64,000 nucleotides of DNA from Rhodococcus oryzae (GTDB lineage: Bacteria; Actinomycetota; Actinomycetes; Mycobacteriales; Mycobacteriaceae). The DNA is taken from positions 1 to 64,000 of the forward strand of contig NZ_SUMD01000001.1 of assembly GCF_005049235.1 (NCBI RefSeq), in the 5' to 3' direction. Below the pieces are notes generated by a model that searched no databases, was not told the origin of the DNA, and saw nothing but the letters and a program-made list of their open reading frames with translations. The position numbers were made by a program, and so were the translations under genes. Positions 56,492 through 64,000 of the stretch are shown here, one piece after another. Position 1 is the stretch's first letter, and every line of letters begins with the position of its first letter.

Positions 56492-58150
56492 TCAGTCGAT
56501 TCGGTGATCGGGCGCGCGGCCGGCGGCGTGGTCCTTGGCCCAGCGGTAGTCCGGCTTGCCGCTCGGCGTCCGCTCGACCTCGGCGGCGATCCAGAAGTCT
56601 CGCGGGATCTTGTACCCGGCGAGGTGGCTGCGGGCGTGCTTCTCGAGACTCTCGAAGTCGGGCGCGCCGTCGCGGGGGCACAGCACCGTGGCCACCCGGT
56701 ATCCCCAGCGCTCGTCGGGCACCCCGATCACGATGGCGTCGTACACGTCCGGATGGGCCTTGACGATCGCCTCGACCTCCTCGGCGAACACCTTCTCGCC
56801 GCCGGTGTTGATCACCATGTTTCCGCGACCGAGCAGCGTGACCGACCCGTCGTCCTCGATCCTGGCCCGATCGCCGGTCACCACGGCTCGTTGCGTGGAG
56901 CCTGCGGAATGCACATCGGCACAGCCGTCGATCTCCCGGAAGATCTCAGCCGATTTGACGGGGTCGTTGTAGTAGCCGAGGGGGACGTAGCCAAGCTTCG
57001 CCAGCCATCCCTCCCCGCCGGATCCCGGTGCGAGCACCCGGTTCTCGTCGTCGACCACCACGGTGTGCCGATGCGAGCCCACCTTCGGGCCGCCGTGCTG
57101 CTCGAAACCCTTCGTGGCGAATCCGATACCACCGAAGCCGGTTTCGGACGAACCCACCGAGTCCGAGATCATCAGGTTCGGGATGGCCTCGAAGAACGCA
57201 TCCTTGACCGACGCAGAGAACAGCGCCGCACCCGAGGCCACCACGGCCAGGCTCGAGGTGTCCGCCTGGACGTTCCGGTAGGCCTCCACCAGCGGCCGAC
57301 CCATCGCGTCGCCGGTGATGACCATCGCCGTCGGCCGGTGCCGGGCGACCAGGTCCCAGGTGCGTTCGGCATCGAACTTCGCGTCGTAGACCACCACATT
57401 GCCCGACAGCAGCGCGGTGAACGTCGGCATCAGCGCCGAGGTGTGGATCAGCGGCGGCAGGATCAGCATCCGGATCTGCTCACCCGCCGCCCCGGTACGG
57501 GACTGCTGGTACTCGTCGGCGATCGGTTCCCCGGTGAAGAAGTCGAGGCCGCCGCCGAGGACCCGCCACATGTCCTCCTGCCGCCACACCACCCCCTTGG
57601 GCCTGCCGGTGGTGCCGCCGGTGTACAGGATGTAGACGTCGTCGCCGCTGCGTTCGTCGAAGCCGCGGGCCGGCGACTCGGCGGCGAGCGCTTCCTCGTA
57701 TCGGACCGCGCCCCGAACGAGCACCGGGGCGTCGACGGCGGCCGGTTCCAGCTCGTCCGGCACCTCGATGAGATGCCGGATCCGGGGCATCGCGGGCGCG
57801 ACCTCCGCGACCCGCTCGCCGAACCCGCGATGATAGACCACCGCATCCAGGTCGGCATCGTCGTAGAGGTAGGCCAGTTCGTCGGCCGTGTAGCGATAGT
57901 TGACGGTCAGCGGCACCGCCCGGATCTTGAAGGCCGCCAGCACCGCCTCCATGGTCTCGATCGAGTTGTGCATCTGGATACCGACATGCGCTCCCACGCC
58001 CAGCCCGACGGACTCCAGGTGATGGGCTAGCCGGTTCGCGCGCTCGTCCAACTCCCGGTAGGTCACCTGCCCGTCGCCCGCGATCACGGCGACGCGATCG
58101 CCCATGGCGTCGACGGCGTGCTCGAACAGGTCCGCGAACGTATATGCCAT
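56492..58150 (-). CDS. Acyl-CoA synthetase (FadD, FadD19-like)
   Basis: A 552-residue AMP-forming acyl-CoA ligase. The P-loop is Y-T-G-G-T-T-G-R-P-K-G (~residues 175-185); the A5-type motif is S-V-G-S-S-E-T-G-F-G-G; the hinge and C-terminal motifs T-G-D-R-A-R, G-R-G-N-M-V-I-N-T-G-G-E-K and the catalytic Lys in S-G-K-P-D-Y-R-W are present. It resembles FadD19-type enzymes, which activate long steroid side chains after CYP125 oxidation. It is 20 bases from the CYP125 gene. The start is ATG at 58150. Confidence 0.9.
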   Translation of the reverse strand: MAYTFADLFEHAVDAMGDRVAVIAGDGQVTYRELDERANRLAHHLESVGLGVGAHVGIQMHNSIETMEAVLAAFKIRAVPLTVNYRYTADELAYLYDDADLDAVVYHRGFGERVAEVAPAMPRIRHLIEVPDELEPAAVDAPVLVRGAVRYEEALAAESPARGFDERSGDDVYILYTGGTTGRPKGVVWRQEDMWRVLGGGLDFFTGEPIADEYQQSRTGAAGEQIRMLILPPLIHTSALMPTFTALLSGNVVVYDAKFDAERTWDLVARHRPTAMVITGDAMGRPLVEAYRNVQADTSSLAVVASGAALFSASVKDAFFEAIPNLMISDSVGSSETGFGGIGFATKGFEQHGGPKVGSHRHTVVVDDENRVLAPGSGGEGWLAKLGYVPLGYYNDPVKSAEIFREIDGCADVHSAGSTQRAVVTGDRARIEDDGSVTLLGRGNMVINTGGEKVFAEEVEAIVKAHPDVYDAIVIGVPDERWGYRVATVLCPRDGAPDFESLEKHARSHLAGYKIPRDFWIAAEVERTPSGKPDYRWAKDHAAGRAPDHRID

Positions 58151-58174
58151 GCGAGTCCTTCCAGCGTTGGGCGC

Positions 58175-59431
58175 TCAGATCACCGTGAGCGGCAGGGGGA
58201 TTCCACGATCTGCGAACACGAACCCGGCTCCGGTACTGACCCGGGTGATGGCGACCTCGACACACTCGGGCGCGGGTTCGTCCTCGGTCACCACCTCGAC
58301 GAGGAGCGCGTCGACGTCCTCCGAGAGCAGTCGGACGGTGAACCGGGGATCGACCCCGCGTACCAGTGCCTGCAGCGGCTCGAGGTGGTCGCCGTCGACC
58401 AGGGCGGGCCAGGCTCCGTCGGCGTCCGCCGCTCCGCCGCGACCGAGCAGCAGCTCCAGCCGACCACCACCGAGCCGGATGTCGCTGTCCACGTACTGCT
58501 TCGGGTTCAGCAGCGGATGCACCGACAGCACCTCGGCAAGGCCGGCCAGGTCACGCGGCAGCCCGAGCGCATCGCGGATCCGCTGCGCGGCCACGCCCGC
58601 GATCCCGGTCAGTTGCTTGCGCGTGATCTCGAGCGCCTTGTCCTCCTGCGCCCGCTTGCGGACCGCGAGGAGGAAGCCGAGCGCGAGCAGGTGGTGTTGC
58701 AGGCAGACCTCCTCGGCGATCCGCACCAGGGCCGAGTGCGAGAAGTCCGCGAAACGGACGTCGGAGAGCAAAGGGCCCGAGTAGTCGTGCGCGCCCTCCC
58801 CCGTACGGTCGATGGGGCTCAGCTCCACCGTGTTGGCCGCGGTGCGGCCGATCTGCTCGGTGTGCGTAGTCATCTGGGGCGGCACGTGCGACGGGTCGAT
58901 GACCACCGTCCACGCGCAGTGCGGCTTCCGGTCGGCCGGTCGGCGCGGCGGGCGGTGGATGGGCCGCACCTGTGCGTGTGGATTGGTGGCAAGCGCGGTC
59001 GCATCGAAAGTCGGGTCCTCGATGTCATGGCACATCGTCGTCACGTACTCGTCACCGAGCGGCTCGACATCCATCAGTGCGCCGCAGTGATCAAGCCAGA
59101 ACTCGCCGTGTGCGGGATCGTCGACCCGATACCGAAAGTCCATGAACTGGGGCGGTGCCCCGATATCGAGCTGCAGGCCCTTGAAGATCGTGACCACGTC
59201 GTCGCCCTCGTATCCCAGCGCCTTCTGCATCCTGCGCGTGTACCAGGGGCTCGACGCCTGCCACTCCTCGATCGCGACGGCCGCCATGCCCTCGCGCCCG
59301 AACTCCACGATGAGGTGAGCCATTCCCGAGCGATCGATCAGCTGCCCGCACAGCAGCAACTCGGGCACCAGTGTCGCGAGATCCGCCCGCGACAGCGCCG
59401 CGAACGAATCGCTGACCGCCACCCCGCTCAC
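58175..59431 (-). CDS. Unknown 418-residue protein in the sterol operon
   Basis: A soluble protein without membrane helix or signal peptide. I do not recognise a named family. The N-terminal half has a distinctive stretch F-R-Y-R-V-D-D-P-A-H-G-E-F-W-L-D-H-C-G-A-L (~residues 97-117), rich in possible metal- or acid-base residues (two His, Cys, Asp), followed by M-C-H-D-I-E-D-P. The C-terminal half is alpha-helical with a conserved-looking A-V-R-K-R-A-Q-E-D-K. It starts with a GTG that overlaps the preceding stop (GTGA at 59431-59428). It is framed by a SnoaL-like gene and a FadD gene, so an enzymatic role in steroid or lipid oxidation is likely, but unproven. Confidence 0.8.
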   Translation of the reverse strand: MSGVAVSDSFAALSRADLATLVPELLLCGQLIDRSGMAHLIVEFGREGMAAVAIEEWQASSPWYTRRMQKALGYEGDDVVTIFKGLQLDIGAPPQFMDFRYRVDDPAHGEFWLDHCGALMDVEPLGDEYVTTMCHDIEDPTFDATALATNPHAQVRPIHRPPRRPADRKPHCAWTVVIDPSHVPPQMTTHTEQIGRTAANTVELSPIDRTGEGAHDYSGPLLSDVRFADFSHSALVRIAEEVCLQHHLLALGFLLAVRKRAQEDKALEITRKQLTGIAGVAAQRIRDALGLPRDLAGLAEVLSVHPLLNPKQYVDSDIRLGGGRLELLLGRGGAADADGAWPALVDGDHLEPLQALVRGVDPRFTVRLLSEDVDALLVEVVTEDEPAPECVEVAITRVSTGAGFVFADRGIPLPLTVI

Positions 59432-59978
59432 CACAGTGGAACCGGGGCGCCGCCGGCCGGGTACCAGCCGGGGAGCTTCTCCCCGGAGACCGACCGCTGG
59501 ATGCGCGCGTTCATTCCGTCCGAGAGCGCGCCGTCGGTGATCATCTCCAGGAACAGCGCCGAGACGTTGCCGAAGTCGAAGAAATCACGCTGCCAGGACC
59601 ACTGGAAGTCTCCGCCGTAGCGGAACCAGCTGCCACCGATGCCGTGGACGGAGTAGTTGCTGCCGTCGGCGCGGGTGGCGTCGGCAATCTGCTTCCAGAG
59701 GCCGATGACGTTGCCGCTGCGCTCGTCGACGACGAACTCCTGGTAGGGGTACTGCCAGCCCTCGAGCCCGAACATCTCCTGGCCGAGGGCGATGTCGCGG
59801 ATCTCGTCGCGGCCGACGGCCATGAAGTCCTGCTGCGGGCCGTAGTTCCAGCCGTAGGTCGCGTCCTCGGTGTACATCTGCGCCAACGGCTTCCAGTCGC
59901 CTGCTGCCTCGCAACGCTTGTTCTCCTCGACCCAACGCGACACCATCTCGTCGAGTTCCGCACGATCGAACTGGGTCA

Positions 59979-59979
<1 letters not shown>
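59428..59979 (-). CDS. SnoaL-like / NTF2-fold protein
   Basis: A 183-residue protein with the NTF2-like fold: an N-terminal helix pair (V-S-R-W-V-E-E-N-K-R-C-E-A-A-G-D-W), then A-T-Y-G-W-N-Y-G-P. Homologues sit in steroid and polyketide pathways as isomerases, dehydratases or hydratases. The role here is unknown. The ATG at 59979 overlaps the ferredoxin stop (TGATG), so it is coupled to the cyp51-ferredoxin pair. Confidence 0.82.
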
Positions 59980-61533
<1,554 letters not shown>

Positions 61534-61537
<4 letters not shown>

Positions 61538-62352
61538 CTCTTCGCCTCCTTCGAGTCGGGGTGGTTCTCGGTGTCGCGGGCGCTCAGCGGCGCCTCCGGC
61601 TGGACCTCGACCAGCACCAGGTGTGCGCCGCGCGGCGCCGACACCACCGCGACGACTGCGTTCGCGATGTCGGAGGCACGCAGGAAGTAGCCGTGCCGGG
61701 CGAACCCCCAGGTCTTCCAGGATTCGGCGAGCGGGCCGATGACCTCCGGGGTGGAATCCATGCCCATCCCGGTGAGCGTCGGCCCCGGCCTGACGATGGA
61801 GGCGCGGATCCCGGTGCCCTCGAGCTCCATTCGCATCTGCCGCCCCATCGCCTCGAGCCCCGCCTTGGCCGCGTCGTAGGCGCCCATCAGCGGTCGTGGA
61901 CGGTCCGCGCAGTCGGATCCGATCAGAACGAAGTCGCCGCGGCGCCGCTCACGCATCCCGGGCAGGATCCGGTACGCCAGCCGTTGCGCACCGACCAGGT
62001 GCACCTCGACCTGCTTCAGGAATCGCTCCGGCTCCATCTGGTCGGCCGCACCGAACTCGAGGTCGCCCGCGCCGGAGAGCACGATCTCCGTCGGCCCCAA
62101 GGCGTCCTCGGCGGCGGTGACGAACTCGTCGACCGAGGCGGCGTCGGTCACGTCCAGGAAATGCGCGAACGCCTCGCCGCCGCCCTGCCGGATCTTCTCC
62201 GCAATCGCCTCGCACTCCGCGACGCGCCTGGCGCCCAGCGCCACCGGATGGCCGAGCTCGGCGAGCGCGTAGGCGGTGGCGGCGCCGATCCCCGAGGACG
62301 CGCCGGAGATCACCGCGGGCCTGCGCTCCGGGTTCGGTTCGAATCGTGGCAT
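61534..62352 (-). CDS. Short-chain dehydrogenase/reductase (Rv0765c-like)
   Basis: A 272-residue SDR. Cofactor motif S-G-A-S-S-G-I-G near residues 16-23; S-G-A-G-D replaces NNAG; the catalytic Ser and the Y-D-A-A-K motif are near 145-163. It occupies the position of M. tuberculosis Rv0765c between cyp51 and cyp123. It might handle the alcohol or aldehyde intermediates of the neighbouring P450s. Its ATG shares one base with the cyp123 stop. Confidence 0.9.
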
Positions 62353-63557
62353 CAGCGCACCTGCACCTTCACCGGCAGGGCCGCGAAGCCCCTGACGTTC
62401 GTCGAATGGACGCGCTCGAGCCCGGACTCGTCGACCTCGAAGTCGGACACCTTCCTGGCGAACTCGGCGAGCGCGATGTTGGCCTCGAGCCTGGCCAGGT
62501 GGGCACCGAGGCAGAAGTGCACGCCGCCACCGAAACTCGCCAGCTTGTTGGTCGAGTTCCGGCCGATCTGGAACTCGTCGGCGTCCTCGAACACGCCGGA
62601 GTCCCGATTGGCGGAGCCGATCAGGAGCAGCATCTTCTCCCCCGCCGGCACGGTCTGGCCGTAGTACTCGAGGTCAACCGCCGTGGTGCGGGCGACGATC
62701 TGGCTCGAGGTGTCGTAGCGCAGCGTCTCCTCCACCCAGTCCGGTGCCCGGTCCGGGTCGGCGAGCACCGGCGCGACCTGGCCGGGATGCCGTGAACCCC
62801 AGTACAGTGCGTTCCCCAGCAGCTTCGTGGTGGTCTCGTTGCCCGCCACCACCATCAGGAACATGAACCCGAGGATCTCCTCGTCGCTGAGCCGGTCCCC
62901 GTCGATCTCGGCCTCGAGGAGCGCGGAGGTCAGGTCCTCCGTCGCCGACCGCCTGCGCTCGGCGATCATGTCCCGGTAGTAGCCCATCAGGCTGATCGAG
63001 GACTCCACCGCGGCCTGCGGGACGTCCTGGACCCCGTCCTCCCGGTGCACAACCAGGTCTGCCATCCGTCGCAGCTCCGCGCGATCCGGTTCCGGCACCC
63101 CCATCAGCTCGGAGATCACATCCATCGGCAGCCTGCCTGCCACCTCGGCGATCCAGTCGAACTCGCCCGCCGCCAGGGCAGGATCCAGGTACTGATCGGT
63201 CAGTTCCAGGATGCGCCCCTCGAGCTCGGCCACCCGGCGGGGCGTGAACCCGCGAGAGACCAACTGCCGCAACCGCATATGCCTCGGGTCGTCCATCGCG
63301 AGGAAGGACATCACCAGATGCGCGTGCGGTCCGTACGCGGCTGGATCGAGCGATACGCCGTTGGCACTCGAGAGCCGGCGATTGTCCTTGAAGGCGTCGG
63401 CGATATCGCCGTGCCGCGAGAGCGCCCAGAACCCGATGTCCGGATTGTGATAGATCGGCGACTCCTCACGCAGCCGCTTGTATGTGGGGTACGGATCGTC
63501 ATGGAAGTCGTAGTCGTACGGATTGAAGACCACCGGGGTGATCAGGGCTTCGGTCAT
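62352..63557 (-). CDS. cyp123: Cytochrome P450, CYP123 type
   Basis: A 401-residue P450 that follows mycobacterial CYP123 closely: F-N-P-Y-D-Y-D-F-H-D-D-P-Y-P, S-L-D-P, S-R-G-F-T-P-R-R, L-P-M-D-V-I-S-E-L, V-L/V-H-R-E-D-G-V, I-helix V-A-G-N-E-T-T-T-K-L, heme loop F-G-G-G-V-H-F-C-L-G. The substrate of CYP123 is not established. Same place as Rv0766c relative to cyp51. ATG start, overlapping the TetR stop by four bases. Confidence 0.92.
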   Translation of the reverse strand: MTEALITPVVFNPYDYDFHDDPYPTYKRLREESPIYHNPDIGFWALSRHGDIADAFKDNRRLSSANGVSLDPAAYGPHAHLVMSFLAMDDPRHMRLRQLVSRGFTPRRVAELEGRILELTDQYLDPALAAGEFDWIAEVAGRLPMDVISELMGVPEPDRAELRRMADLVVHREDGVQDVPQAAVESSISLMGYYRDMIAERRRSATEDLTSALLEAEIDGDRLSDEEILGFMFLMVVAGNETTTKLLGNALYWGSRHPGQVAPVLADPDRAPDWVEETLRYDTSSQIVARTTAVDLEYYGQTVPAGEKMLLLIGSANRDSGVFEDADEFQIGRNSTNKLASFGGGVHFCLGAHLARLEANIALAEFARKVSDFEVDESGLERVHSTNVRGFAALPVKVQVR

Positions 63558-64000
63558 CGTGGCTCCAGGATCAGTCTGGCGGAGGCCTCTAGTCGCTGCG
63601 CGAGTTGCGGGTAGGACCCGTATCCCATCCCGGCGCGCAGGAGAGCTCCCGCGTAGAGAAGTTCGAGGGTTTCGAGCAGTTCTGGGTCGTATCCCGGGCC
63701 GAGGGCCTGCCCGAGCCGGTTGTGGATCTCGAATCCGATCCGGCCGCGCAGGTGCTCGACATCCGGATCGGCGCCGAGCAGCGCGCCGGTCACCGCGTCG
63801 GACACCTCCGGCTCGTCGGCCAGCAGCAGTGCGATCCCGCGCAGGACCGCCAGCACCCGTTCCGTGCGGTCCAGGCCGGTGCCGTCCGGAACCTCGGAGG
63901 CCTCGAGCCGTCGCCAGAAGACCTCGGCGACGAGATGTTCCTTCGACGAAAAGTAGGTGTACGCGGTCGCCGGGCCGACGCCCGCCCGCGCGGCAACCGC
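63554..64000 (-). CDS. TetR family regulator (N terminus beyond window)
   Basis: About 148 residues are visible, open to the window edge. The sequence starts inside the HTH: A-V-A-A-R-A-G-V, then the recognition helix G-P-A-T-A-Y-T-Y-F and K-E-H-L-V-A-E-V-F, a standard TetR pattern. The rest is the helical ligand domain. It corresponds in position to M. tuberculosis Rv0767c. It is the first visible gene of the ~18 kb sterol/mce array and overlaps cyp123 by four bases, so it may control the whole array. Confidence 0.88.
   Translation of the reverse strand, partial: AVAARAGVGPATAYTYFSSKEHLVAEVFWRRLEASEVPDGTGLDRTERVLAVLRGIALLLADEPEVSDAVTGALLGADPDVEHLRGRIGFEIHNRLGQALGPGYDPELLETLELLYAGALLRAGMGYGSYPQLAQRLEASARLILEPR

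Overview
The window is very GC-rich, uses GTG and ATG starts interchangeably, and carries gene families typical of mycolate actinobacteria: an mce operon, CYP51/CYP123/CYP125, a 13E12-type DUF222/HNH gene, and an infB-ylxR-nusA-rimP block followed by a lipoprotein and a DUF4439 protein. It most likely comes from Rhodococcus or a close relative in Nocardiaceae. The species cannot be fixed from the sequence alone.

Layout. (1) 1-3.6 kb: the 5' end of infB, ylxR, nusA and rimP on the minus strand, then a Tat/lipobox protein and a ferritin-like DUF4439 protein on the plus strand. (2) 3.6-7.3 kb: an MFS drug exporter divergent from a TetR repressor, then a SnoaL-like protein and an SDR that are translationally coupled. 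(3) 7.3-38.6 kb: a non-ribosomal peptide locus. The centrepiece is one 8924-residue, seven-module synthetase, read as C-(half C)-A-T / C-A(Ser)-T / C-A-T-E / C-A-T / C-A(Thr)-T-E / C-A-T / C-A-T-TE. Module count, E-domain positions (3 and 5), the Ser and Thr codes (positions 2 and 5) and an acyl-type starter C domain all match what I recall of the humimycin N-acyl heptapeptides of Rhodococcus. Ahead of the synthetase sit two small genes that look like a split peptidase S74 domain: a 46-residue hydrophobic peptide carrying the S-D-x-x-x-K dyad, and a soluble partner. Around it are a stand-alone condensation-domain paralogue with a broken active site, an FHA-HTH regulator and an alpha/beta hydrolase. 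A recurring inverted motif, AGGGGTGG-N7-9-CACCCT, sits upstream of the outer genes and the synthetase operon and may mark one regulon.

(4) 38.6-45.6 kb: an accessory strip with two decayed genes (DUF222/HNH and a dihydrofolate-reductase-like gene), a DUF1877 protein, two unknown proteins, an AhpD-like protein coupled to an ECF41 sigma factor with a recognisable ECF41 promoter, and a coiled-coil protein. (5) 45.6-64.0 kb: one uninterrupted minus-strand array of about 18 kb: TetR (cut by the window edge), CYP123, SDR, CYP51, 3Fe-4S ferredoxin, SnoaL-like protein, an unknown 419-residue family, an acyl-CoA synthetase, CYP125, two YrbE permeases, MceA-F and two Mce-associated proteins. Most junctions overlap by 1 or 4 bases. 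It reads as a steroid or sterol-like uptake and side-chain oxidation operon joined to the mycobacterial-type cyp51 locus.

No tRNA, rRNA, CRISPR array, insertion sequence or transposase was recognised.
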